Positions 36,052 through 46,836 of a stretch of 64,000 nt of DNA are shown piece after piece (position 1 is the first letter of the stretch; every line of letters begins with the position of its first letter). A program made the translations under genes and the position numbers. The notes under the pieces are model-generated. The model had not been told where the DNA came from and did not search any database. It worked only from the letters and a program-made list of their open reading frames with translations. Source of the DNA: Sipunculus nudus (taxonomy: Eukaryota > Annelida > Sipuncula > Golfingiida > Sipunculidae); contig CM049306.1 of NCBI GenBank assembly GCA_026874595.1, forward strand, positions 43,524,019 through 43,588,018, in the 5' to 3' direction.

Positions 36052-36752
36052 CACGGTTGTGACGACCAGTTACATAATTAATACCGGCAAGGATCTTTCA
36101 TATCAAGCGCGAAAGTTTACACATCTGGTCCGTTGTTTACCTGTTTGGCCAATTAGTCACTCATGATCATATGCCTTTCTTCTGTTACCGACAAAGCATT
36201 AATTCGAAACGGGAATTAAGTTATTAATAAACCAACCATATAATGGAATCAATTAGAGGGGCTCTTGAGATGTGCCGCAAGCTGATGCAGCTGTTACAGT
36301 CGTCAGAGAGCGCGTGTGACTGCTTCAAATTCCTGTCAGGAATTGAGAACTTTGTTGCTGACCAGGAGCGTTCTCGTATTAAGCAAAGGACTATTACCGA
36401 CCTTTTAAGATGTTCTTAGCAAATCATTTGATGATCTATGTGTTTTAATAGATGCAAGTGCTCTTATTTCACTTTCCTGATTTACCTAATCATATTTTTG
36501 GTGGTCCTTGTGTCCTTTTTTCATTATTAATAAATAAATTTATCATAAAAGTTGTGTTATTCTTGTAATAAGTTCTTTCACTGAAAGATTTGTGAGAACT
36601 ATATAATACAGGCCCCATACATGTGCAGTATTTATCGATAATAATTAAGGCTAGAGAAGGTTGAATATAATGAATATCGAATGTCTCGAACTTCGGTTGT
36701 GTCGAGGTAAATTCACCAGTCCCTTCGAGTTCGACACAACGAGGTTTTACTG
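35601..36752 (+). mobile_element. Pogo/Tigger-type DNA transposon, internally deleted (1152 bp)
   Basis: The left end reads CAGTGAAACCGCATTGTGTC then GAACTC. The right end, read in reverse complement, is CAGTAAAACCTCGTTGTGTC then GAACTC. These 26-bp terminal inverted repeats differ at only four positions. They start with CAGT, and TA follows the right end; both are typical of the pogo/Tigger group. Subterminal GTGTCGAA-type repeats follow on both sides. The middle has lost most of the transposase gene but keeps a C-terminal remnant (36243-36419). An (AT)n tract has expanded inside (35991-36045). Confidence 0.8.
36243..36419 (+). pseudogene. Transposase C-terminal remnant (pogo/Tigger type)
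   Basis: An open frame of 58 residues. Its end, RIKQRTITDLLRCS, resembles the KQ-x-x-ITDFF tail of Tigger/pogo transposases, and the preceding ALEMCRKLMQLLQ fits their C-terminal helix. The DNA-binding and DDE catalytic parts are gone. Assignment rests on the flanking inverted repeats plus this short tail. Confidence 0.55.
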
Positions 36753-36762
36753 TATATATTTA

Positions 36763-36763
<1 letters not shown>

Positions 36764-36795
<32 letters not shown>

Positions 36796-36796
36796 C
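36764..36796. repeat. (TTA)n microsatellite
   Basis: About 11 TTA trinucleotides just outside the right end of the pogo/Tigger-type element. Confidence 0.9.
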
Positions 36797-37269
36797 ACCT
36801 ACTTATGAAGGAATATATCATCCTGCTGTTCCGAATCTTCCCAGGGTCTCGGTGGTCTCTGTGTGTATTCTTTGTAAACTTACTAACATCTATCGCCGTT
36901 AGTCACTGCTTCCATGACGGGTCTCAAGGGTTCAGTAGACATGCAGGTGTAATACAGAAACAAATATACATTTATACAGATTATGATGATGAGAGCTGTA
37001 TGCGTGATGTAAATACAAAACGAACACCTGTACTTAGTGTATGGCAGATGTTACAGCCTACTCTAACCCGCTGTGATTTATCCAGGTCGAAAGTGGACTG
37101 TTGCTTATTTGCTCAATGATCTATTCACGGGAAACCTTTCGCACTTGCATACGTAATACTAATTTAAATATTTTGTGGAAGGTAACTGTACATCTGCAGA
37201 ATTCCATTCTGGTTTCGGACTACGTGACAGGGCAGTATCACATGCTTCCGTTCATTTTATATCCTGTGA

Positions 37270-37490
37270 CTACTGCACTTGCGGGCCCTGGGTGTGTAAT
37301 CGTCCCCATTGAAATCGTCATGATTGAAACCCGGCCGTTGGTTTCGGCCTTCCGTTTAAGCCTGCAGAGCGCTCACCCTTAGTGGGGGCCGACCGTTAAG
37401 AAATCTCACCGCCTCGACTGAGATCGAACTTAAGATCTCCTTGATTCCTCTGCTCAGCCGCTGAGGCACAGAAGCCGGTTGTATACGTTA
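37270..37490 (-). mobile_element. tRNA-derived SINE-like element
   Basis: On the minus strand, GCCTCAGCGGCTGAGCA (37459-37475) resembles a pol III A box, and AGTTCGATCTC (37421-37431) resembles a B box at tRNA-like spacing. The preceding bases (AACCGGCTTCTGTGCC) would be the 5' end. A GC-richer body follows to about 37270. No anticodon stem or complete tRNA fold is evident, so I call a SINE rather than a tRNA gene. Confidence 0.5.
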
Positions 37491-37499
37491 CACTTATTA

Positions 37500-39557
37500 T
37501 ATTTAAAAAGAAACCCATGTTGTCAAATGCCCACATTATGTCTTTATCCACGGTGACGGTGCATGAAACCATACGTAATTCCGCCCTCCCCCCCCCCCCC
37601 CCCCCCCCTTCTTTCTATCAGCGTGATATCCTGCGTAACAAAGAATCTTCAATTATTCCATTGAACATTGATAACAATAGCAATATTGGTGTCAATTAGG
37701 TTATTTACAGTTGCTGCGCACTAGTGAAAGCTTTTTAAATCCAATTCCAGTATTATATCACACAGATATATTGATAAATCAATGCTAAAGATCATTGAGG
37801 TGATCCTGAAATAATACAGTTTGTATACTGCAGGCCAGTTTACCTATTCACTCTGCTAAATGATCAGGACAATCTTTTGACAATATACACGTTACCAACC
37901 ACGTTATTGGAGATCCTTGGCGCAAATTCAATATAAGAATCTATGGATCATTGTTAATATACGCAGCATGCTCATATGCAGATAGATTAAACAAAAAGAA
38001 TAATCGCCCAATAAACATGGACCCCTGCTATAAGTATAGCCAGTGTATGAGTGTTTGTTTTTTGCCTGTTCTCCGCATTACACAAAAAAAACTGAACCAA
38101 TTTTAATTAACCTTGTGGAGGGTAGAACATGCTTGGATATTCATCAGTTACATTCAACATTTGATGTACAAAATCAGATTGAGCTGTACACATGCACTTT
38201 ATAGACGTATGGGAGGACTATTTCTACATATGTAGCCATATACATGCAGTTTGTAATAATTCTATTTGTGCCCGGAAGGGAACAGAACAAATACTTATTC
38301 GGAAAAACATTACGGCTTCAAGTCCAAAGTTCCAAAATACACAAGTTAAATATATAATGTCAAAGAAAACATTCCATTTCATGCTTTAAATAAAAATAAA
38401 AAAATTCGGGTAACAATAAACTAAACAGTAGAAATATATATGATTAATAATAAATAGTAAAGAAAATGAATGTAAGGGGTACTTTCAAATATACTCATGT
38501 TTTTTCTTGAATATCAAAGAAATGTTTCTGACAAATTACCATTTTCCCCGACATATCAAGGAAATGTAACCAATAACTTATTCGCCTTGAAAAGAATTAG
38601 GAGATCTACATATCGATTCACATATCTGGCTTCCCTATTATTATAATAAATTTTAATTTATTGAATCGTACCCGTTTCAGTAAATTTATCTAGTGCTCAA
38701 ACGTCGATGATATCAAAATAAACTTATTTTTCAGCATATCACGATGTTTGGCACGCCTTTTTTCTCGAAATTAAAAGTGCGAGTTTGAACTACAATGATA
38801 GCAAGTGCCCCTGCCTTGTATTGGGTATAGCAGAGGTTTTGTAATACATTGCATGCGTTATTTAAGAAAATTGAAACATGTTACATATGTATGCATGATT
38901 GATGGTCGCCAACGATTCTACGACTTTCATTTTTGGCCTAATAAGGAAGATTATCTCAAATCAGTATATGTTTGTTTATTCTAAGTAGAACTCAATCATA
39001 ATTATATACTTTAAAGTATACATACAGTGAAACCTGTGAAATACGACAACCTGTGGGGAACTGGCCAAAAGTGCTCTTTATTCCCAGGTGGTCTTTTCAG
39101 ACAGGTAAGTTATGTATGTATATATTTGTGGTATAGGAATTGGTTTTAAAAATATAATCGATGATTGAACAATAAAAACGACAGTTGGTCGATTATTAAT
39201 CGATTATTTGATGTACTTTCTATATTACCTTGAAAGCTGCTGTATACTAGTACCTAAAGTAGTGACCCAAGTAAATAAGTCTGACATGTACATCTATATT
39301 CATAATGAAACAATTAATCCGCCCACAGAAGAGGTCGCCTTGCCGTAGGACGATTCTTGGCTGCGCAAGGTTCCGTTTTGATGCTGTTCGTTACAGTGTG
39401 TTCTTATATCTCTGACAGCATTAGATTCTTTGCAAAGGCAAACATTATCGCTTTTAATCGATTATACAAAAAAAAAGCAATCAATTTATAATTGATTCTG
39501 AAAGAAAACAACCATTCATCGACTTAATCGATAAATCGGCACACCCATAATAATTAA

Positions 39558-39590
<33 letters not shown>

Positions 39591-40135
39591 ATATATATAT
39601 CATACCTGCATCTACCTAAACTAAGTAAATGAATATATATGTAGATAGTATCACTATCTATATCGGGCTGCACTTTAATAAAGGATTTTATACATACATA
39701 TATATCTACTTTGCTAATGAGATGTAGTTTAACTTCTAACTGACATGATATTCGGGTAAACTTATAACCTCTGCGAGACAAAAGACATGCTTGATATCAT
39801 TATGGCCGTCAATGCACAATCGGAGTATCTTTCGTTGATTCTCCATTCATCAATATATAGGTTTTTCCCCTGTAAAACCATTATGTGCGAAACCGATGAA
39901 AATAATATGTATTTTCATTGCACTGGATCTCAATGGTTCCTTCTTTGAATACTGCAGTGAAACATATATTCGTTTGTTATCCTTGATGGCACAACTGTTT
40001 AAGATCAATTAAGTTATTTTCAATGTATTACTGGGCACAAACAAACATTATTCCTTGCATAATACTTATTCGAATGAAGAAACCCACGTGAATTGATAAA
40101 TGATAGTTATAAATGTAATGTGTCAGTCTAGTTCA
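37500..40135. other. AT-rich intergenic DNA
   Basis: No gene supported. It contains a poly-C run at about 37588-37608 and an (AT)n cluster at 39559-39600. Near 39026-39110 is a CAGTGAAACCTGTG.. block that resembles a single DNA-transposon end without a partner. Confidence 0.4.
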
Positions 40136-40139
40136 AACA

Positions 40140-40145
40140 TTTAAT
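40140..40145 (-). terminator. Possible poly(A) signal of the basic-protein gene
   Basis: TTTAAT on the plus strand reads ATTAAA on the minus strand, 85 bases beyond the stop codon at 40230-40232. It is the common variant signal. Confidence 0.4.
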
Positions 40146-40229
40146 AACGTTACTTTAAATGAACATACACTGAGTTTGTACAGGGCTCTGACGTAATTTT
40201 GGAAATCATTGTTTTACCACTAGATGGTG

Positions 40230-41507
40230 TTACAGCTTTCTCTTGTTCATTTCCGACTTGGTCGGTTTCAGGTAACCAGGTCTCTGTTTCTTCTTCTTCT
40301 TTACCTTTAAAATCTTTTTTCCAAAGGGGTCGCAGCCTCCCAGCTGGGCCTGGATGCTGTCAAGTTGTGTTGGATCAATGTCAAACTGTAATGACCTGCG
40401 TCTCAGCCAGCTTGGTCGCGTATCATCGTTAGACTCCTCTGAATAAAGCCTTACCCGCTCATGAGGTTTCTGGATACATGCTCCATTTAGGAAACTTTTC
40501 TCCGTCCCTTTTGGCGGAACCGGAGCGTCCAGAAAGAATATGGGAGGAAATGCGTTTTCTCCCTTCCTTGCCACATCCGGTAAAATATGCTCTTCCGGAA
40601 TGCTTTCAAGGTCGTTTGACCCGCTGCTCAGTCGGTGGCTCCGTTTTCTTGACTTTATATTTACCGCTGGTTTTGTTGAAACACCTCCTTGGCACTGTCT
40701 CTGGGCCGTCTGGTTAATATTGGAGTCTTGTGTTGGATTAACCTCATAGAAAACACAATCTGTCTCAGAACCATAAACTAACCATTCATTTACGCGATCA
40801 AGGGCCACTTTTTCTTTTTCACTGTTGACATATATTACATCCTCCTTTGTTTCGTCACGTGTCCCATGTCCATTCGATAACGGAAGAAGAAAAGCGCTCC
40901 CACGCCTTCGGCTCAGCTCAGCATTCCATCTTTCTGGTTTGTCCTCGGTATCTTCTTGATTGTCTCTCCACGCTTTGTCCTCCCTGTTTTGTGTTTCTGT
41001 GACAGAAGAAACAATTTGCTTTTTGAATGACAACGATTCTGGTTGCAAAACCGACTTCCGAACACCACTGTTTTGGTTAGTTAGGATAACTCTTGGTGAC
41101 GAACATACTCCGTTTATTTCTGCCTTGCTATCATTCTCTTTGTGCGTGCTCTCACCCGATGCATTTGCTTCACCGGAGCTGGTACCATGAATTGCTTTGG
41201 TCTCTTGTTTCGTTGTTTCGCCAGAGGAAGAGTCTTTGATCTTCTTCTGCTTGAGTTTTGCGCCAGCTTTAGGCTGACCACAGCGGGTCTGTTTCTTCTC
41301 GGGTAATTTCAAACCCTCGAGTCGGGAGTACTTCTTCATGATCTGTTTGCGTTGTTTTTCAAACAACAGTTCCCACCTCATGTGTGTTTTCAGAAGATAA
41401 TGCCTCCGTCTCAAACTCTCTCCCTCCATTGTTTTACATTTAATGGCCAAGTCTTGCCTCGCTCTAGAGCTCAGAGCAAACATTGCCTTCCTCTTTAGTA
41501 GGTCCAT
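40230..41507 (-). CDS. Uncharacterised basic, low-complexity protein, intronless, 425 aa
   Basis: I do not recognise this protein. The frame opens at 41600, but a TATA-like box lies at 41579-41589, so the Met at 41507 (MDLLKRKAMFALSS..) is the better start. Residues 1-70 are rich in Lys/Arg/Leu and probably helical (RHYLLKTHMRWELLFEKQRK). The middle is Ser/Thr/Glu/Lys-rich and looks disordered. The C-terminus ends in a strongly basic tail (KILKVKKKKKQRP..) that could be a nuclear or nucleolar signal. No Cys/His cluster, membrane segment or catalytic motif is visible. The length of the frame, its non-repetitive composition and the flanking TATA and ATTAAA signals favour a real gene. It may be lineage-specific. 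Confidence 0.7.
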   Translation of the reverse strand: MDLLKRKAMFALSSRARQDLAIKCKTMEGESLRRRHYLLKTHMRWELLFEKQRKQIMKKYSRLEGLKLPEKKQTRCGQPKAGAKLKQKKIKDSSSGETTKQETKAIHGTSSGEANASGESTHKENDSKAEINGVCSSPRVILTNQNSGVRKSVLQPESLSFKKQIVSSVTETQNREDKAWRDNQEDTEDKPERWNAELSRRRGSAFLLPLSNGHGTRDETKEDVIYVNSEKEKVALDRVNEWLVYGSETDCVFYEVNPTQDSNINQTAQRQCQGGVSTKPAVNIKSRKRSHRLSSGSNDLESIPEEHILPDVARKGENAFPPIFFLDAPVPPKGTEKSFLNGACIQKPHERVRLYSEESNDDTRPSWLRRRSLQFDIDPTQLDSIQAQLGGCDPFGKKILKVKKKKKQRPGYLKPTKSEMNKRKL

Positions 41508-41578
41508 GGCTAACAAATATAGAACTCTTATATAGCAGCAGCGGAATAAATCGTGATTGAGCTCATCGGCTAAAAATA

Positions 41579-41589
41579 TTTTATATATA
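41579..41589 (-). promoter_or_regulatory. TATA-like box of the basic-protein gene
   Basis: The minus strand reads TATATATAAAA, 72-82 bases upstream of the start codon at 41507. It predicts transcription start near 41555, downstream of the more distal Met at 41600. Confidence 0.45.
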
Positions 41590-41599
41590 TACCGCAACA

Positions 41600-44500
41600 A
41601 TAACTTTATGTTTTACCAACTGGTAATGTTTATTGTATGAAAGAGGAGAGAGTGCATGAACGTTATAAAGTATTACGTACACAATGTGTTTGATGAAAGT
41701 GTGGTGAAGCTTAACATATGCTTTAAGTTGAACAAGTACAACAATTAAGGGAACATACCAGAATAATTTCGGTTTGATTAGTTGTTGACCAGGGGTGACA
41801 TTGGCTTTAAGAAAGCGAGGCGATTAATTAGTGTGGTAACCTTGACGTTAAATCGCTTTCGCCTGTGGGTCTGTCGGTGACGTTTTCCAGACGCGCGTAC
41901 TCTTTGTTTACGTTTTGATATTGTTGACGGAAAATGATGAAATGAACCGACTATTTATGACCGAGTCGATGTATTTACTCCAAGTCCGTGCAGCATTTAA
42001 AGCCTTGGCATTTTCTGTTCTGTGACTGCTCTAAATAAAGTCGTTAAAATTTTAAAAATTTCCACGCAAAGCACATGTACAATACATGGCGATGAAAGTT
42101 AAGCAGAAATATGCATGATGGTACATGTGAGTTTATCTTATTGTCTAGGGAATCTGGTAAATATTATTATATTATGAAGTTTAGAGGAGAGTATTCGTAG
42201 TCTTAGAAAAAGAAGGGGGGGGGGGGGGGGGGGCAGCACCCTAGCACAGGTGAACCCGTGTGACGGGTGTGCTAGTCGCCATGACAACCCGACTCGGTAG
42301 GCACTAATAACTGGGCTGGTAAGCCTACTTGAGTCGTGATACAAGCAACATCGAGGAATGCATCGCTGTGGTCTTCCATCATGTTGTATTCATATTGTGG
42401 TAAACACCAACGGATGGTGAATTAGAACACAAGTGAATACATGTGAACTCACAACCCAAACTGGAACTCCGTCTCTGTATCGCGTACAAGTTGGCTGCGG
42501 CCAGTAACCCTTGAGAGCCATGCCTGTATTCATGCGTTCAGAAATGCACCAAACATGTGGAGAGGTTTACCAATGCGGAGTTAAAACGGAACTTTTTTCG
42601 ATCATGTTTGGAGATGTTAGAAAGTATGCTAAAATAGCTAACTATTAGTTTGGTTTATGTCAATTGACAGTGTACATGTAGACCATGAGGCGTTTAATGA
42701 CAAAAATGTTTGCATCCTCATAGAGCCTTATAGTGCGTTCCTAGCTGAAGGATGTAACGACACTCTCACAGCCAGTACTCTGGTCGTAGACTAATGTGAG
42801 AGGGCCGGGATGGCGCTAGTGTGCCAGAAGACTTTATACATAACCCACATTTATCGGCATAAAGTGTATATTTTTCTGTTTCCCAGATATTTGAGTCCAA
42901 ATAAGAGAGGGCGTGTCCTCTAAATCCGCTCTGGCCTGTGTGTGAAATGTTACCTTTACTCATAGCAAGCCACGTGCTCTTGCAATTTATAAGGGCCCCG
43001 CGATGGCTGGGATCTTAGAGTAATTTCCATTCATCTGTCTGCCGCTTCTTTTCTACGCGCACATTATCTCGAGAACTGTTCTTACGATTGGCGTTTATGA
43101 TACTTTTAACAGTGGCGGATCCTGAAATTCGAGAACGGGGGGGGGGGGGGGGGGGTGGTAATACTGGGTTGCCGTTTGACAGGTATTATGAAAACTTATT
43201 AAATTGTGGATTTAATTTTTGTTTTGTAAATTATATATATAAGTATATATATATATATATGTATGTATGTATGTATGTATGGAGAAAGATATTGCTTGCA
43301 CACTGAGATTTTGCTTACAGACAGGCTAATAGGAAGGCGGTGCCTCACTCCCTGACGAGTGCGATTTGGGGGGGGGGGGGTTCTTAGGTATTATGATCCA
43401 GCAGTGTAATAACGTATAGAACCCTCCCTCGTTATAGAAATAATTAGATACTATATCCTAACGGAGCAAATCACACAGCTGTTCTTTTATATCTTTTTAT
43501 ATCCCTAATTATTTTGAAATTAATAAATAAAAAAAAAAAATTGAAAAATGAAAATGAATCACGAAAATTGGGAAAATAAATATATAAAATAAGAGATGCT
43601 GCAGCTCAAGCGGGGGGGGGGGGGGGGGGGCGGAGGAGGGTTGCTCTTAATTTCTTCTTTGCAAGTTCTTCCCCGTGAAAGGATGCGCTGTCAAATTTCA
43701 GATCTATCATATTTTTAAGATGTGCGCAAGGTATACTTGAATTCATTGTATACACACACTCCTTGCGTAGAAGTGCATTTCGACGATTTGTAAGTCATGT
43801 TTATTGAGTCCACATGACCCATATAACGGTACGGCCAGGATTTGTTTATAATGAGGTTTATTTTACATGGCCATTTAATTAACCTGCACGTCGATTAACT
43901 GCAACATTTATGTTTTCAATTATTAAAGGTATTTATTTACCGATTTTGTGAGGCGAATATACACAAATCTGCGCCAAGAGCAAACTGTTTTCTTAGCCCA
44001 TGTCCCACTTTTACATTTTCTCATTCATACGTTTGCACATACAGAGTTACCTCCCACGGTACTAGCCCTCTCTGGTACATTTTTTTTCAACAAACAAATC
44101 AAGTCCTTTCATGCGTTTCAATTACTGGTGGCCCATTACTGAATTTAATAGATCACCGGAGGATATAGCACATACACGGAGGACATGCATAGTGACTTCA
44201 TCCGAGATTTCATCCGAATGTTACGGTAACCACAAAATGTCTGCGAATGAAAGTGCCCCGCTAAGGGTCAGACGTCTTATTTCTGATGTATAAGAACCTG
44301 TCTCTTAACTCACGGAATATAGATCACCTTGATTTCAATTCAGTTATGTAGAGAAATCTCATCTTGCCGTGACATAAAGCTTGAACTTTTGAGTCCAACA
44401 CCAAAAACAAAATCATATGCAACAAATTTACATATTTCATGCTCTCTCTATATCTGCCTCTATCTCTCTTTCTCTCTGAACACAGGTCAAATTAAGCTTG

Positions 44501-46580
44501 AAATTATATTTAAGTAACACCACCAACATATGAGAGTTGTTTATTGAGACAACACAACAAATATTTCAGGTATATTAAACTGGACGGTCTCTATACTTGG
44601 TGGGACGGATATGTCACTCCCTTAAGCCACATGATCCATTCAAAACAGTAAATCATAGGGCATATTGCATGACGGCACTGACAAAGTTCAAAACTGTAAA
44701 AGAAATATAATCCTTAAAACATATGTAATAAATCAATAAATACGACATCCAACTTTTTGATATGTTAGTATCAATCACTTATATGAAAAATATCTCCGTT
44801 TACTTTTTACTTCGAAGAAATGCTATATAAACACAGATAGTGTACAACACAGGTACGTAACCCAAAAAAAAGCATATTAACCACGGTAATATGGAAACAT
44901 GCATCCTTTTATGCTGGGGTTATTCAAAGCTGGTGGTGAAATCGAAATCACACTTGGTTTCTTTAGGATACTGAGTGCAAAGGGCACAGGAAACGAAGGT
45001 TACTGTACGAACTTTATCACAGCTGGGCCAATTTACCTGACGTATAAAAGATATGGTCTGTAGTTAATGGGATTTCTCCGTGGGTGTGCGAGTGCATTGT
45101 GTGAGTAAGTACATCGCCTGGCCATAATATATTTTAAAAGCAAAGGCAATTTTCTTAGAATTTGTACCAGATACGTTGATAGGCATAAACCGTTATTGCA
45201 TTTCAAATTACGGGAAAATGAATAACTTGAACTTTTAGTACAAAGTGAAACTTTGTTGTTAGTTCTTCTTAAATGTAGAAGAAAAAAAAACACTTTTCAC
45301 TTTTGAGTCAGTTTTCAATTAAGCGAAATATGTAGATAATTCTAACAGACTGTTAAAATTAAAATTTAATGAAACCGGATCCTTGTGTACATTCTTTAGA
45401 AAGACCATCACAATTCTGATTTAGGGCTTAATGAAAAATATCCTGAATTATTATGAGATCCCACAAATAATACAGGTACTTGTTGGTATATCAGTAACCA
45501 CACAGAATCCTAACTTTATGTTCATAACATGAACCCGTGTTTTAATGACCTGTGATGTCCACGTTTTAGTGTGTATGCAAAATGGCAGCCCCCATGAGCA
45601 GTTTCAACAAGCTGGGAGAAATTAACATGACAGTTATGGTGATGCCACACCAATGTACTCCAAGGAAAGCAACCAGACAAGAATCTAGATTGGAGTAAGT
45701 TTGGGGGCAGGAGATTTGTATCAGCAAAGTTTGAAAAGGAATAACACATTTTTTGGACCCCCCCCCCTCAACATCCTGAAATCATGGTACCAAAATATTA
45801 CACCTGCACAATATTATTTTAAAGTTTGTTTCAGTAATAAATGCCTATGTATCCCTCCTTGAATTTTTATCTATATCTCATGATTATACAAACAAAACAT
45901 AACTATCAGCAGTCAAAAACTGCATAACATTAACATATGCTGATAATTATCCAAATATTTTAAATCAATTTAACATATTTGTAACATAATAATAGAGATC
46001 ATCTGGTGACATCACTGCTGGATGGAACAATTCTCTTCAAATTTAGAGACTATTAACAAATAAGTCATAAACAATTAAAAAAAGTGAAGACATCATTTAG
46101 ATTCTATATCAAAGACATAGAAGAAGTCACAGAAGACATATTAAGATCTATTATTGCATTTACCACCTGAGAACATAATGAAACCCATGTACAACACCCA
46201 GCCATTAGCAGGAAAGTCATTAAGGCATACTTAAAACATTGTATGTAAATATGAACCGGACAAATGATATCACAGTCAACTGATTAATAGTCAACACCTG
46301 GTATGATAAAACTTTCAAGAATTTCAGTTTTACAGAATTCAAAAAGCAATTTAGACAAACATCGTACAACCCTTTTTATCTGTAGCAGCCTAAACTATCG
46401 CAGGAAAGTTTAAATGATGCTGTTTCGCATAATTGAGGAATGAAGCTTTCTTTTTTTATATCTCCAAAATCAATTTTATGTCCAATGACCTAAATTCTGA
46501 CTGGCCATAATATAATGTGTACATAATATCTATAGATTTTAGACCTAAATCCTGAGCATTATTGATTTCATTTAGTTTCT
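41600..46580. other. AT-rich intergenic DNA with homopolymer runs
   Basis: No gene supported. Poly-G runs occur at 42217-42233, 43138-43155, 43369-43380 and 43612-43630, and a (TATG)n tract at about 43240-43280. A 39-codon plus-strand frame at 45582-45701 (MAAPMSSFNKLGE..) has a good start context but no known domain. The part nearest 46580 may be 3' UTR of the FANK1 gene. Confidence 0.4.
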
Positions 46581-46777
46581 ACATTTTATTTTTTTAAAAA
46601 TTTTTCACTACAAATCTTGTTGTATTTACTATATCAACTGTTCTAACCTGTTAAATCAGTATCAGCGTATTTAAAATTAAGACACAAAAGCATTAAAGCA
46701 CTTCTAAAGATGTTTTTCCTCATGTAACCATGGGGTCATTCATTGCCATGGATGGTGACCTGATGACAACCGCAGTG

Positions 46778-46790
46778 CTGCCCCCTGGTG
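46778..46790 (-). promoter_or_regulatory. CTCF-core-like motif
   Basis: The plus strand reads ctgccccctggtg. The reverse complement CACCAGGGGGCAG matches the CTCF core. A weaker second copy (ctgccctctggctgg) follows at about 46811, just past the FANK1 stop codon. Confidence 0.3.
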
Positions 46791-46836
46791 CCCTAGTGAT
46801 GACTGCTGTGCTGCCCTCTGGCTGGGTATATCACAA

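Noticed and set aside
37400-37490. Functional tRNA gene
   Set aside because: A- and B-box-like segments are present but a full cloverleaf and anticodon arm are not, so a SINE is more likely.
39026-39110. Second DNA-transposon copy beginning CAGTGAAACC
   Set aside because: I found no matching inverted end within several kilobases, so only a possible solo end is noted.
41508-41600. Upstream Met of the basic-protein gene
   Set aside because: It lies above the TATA-like box at 41579-41589, and the extra residues are unlike the rest of the protein.
45582-45701. 39-codon plus-strand frame with a good start context
   Set aside because: Too short, no domain, and probably in or near the FANK1 3' UTR on the other strand.
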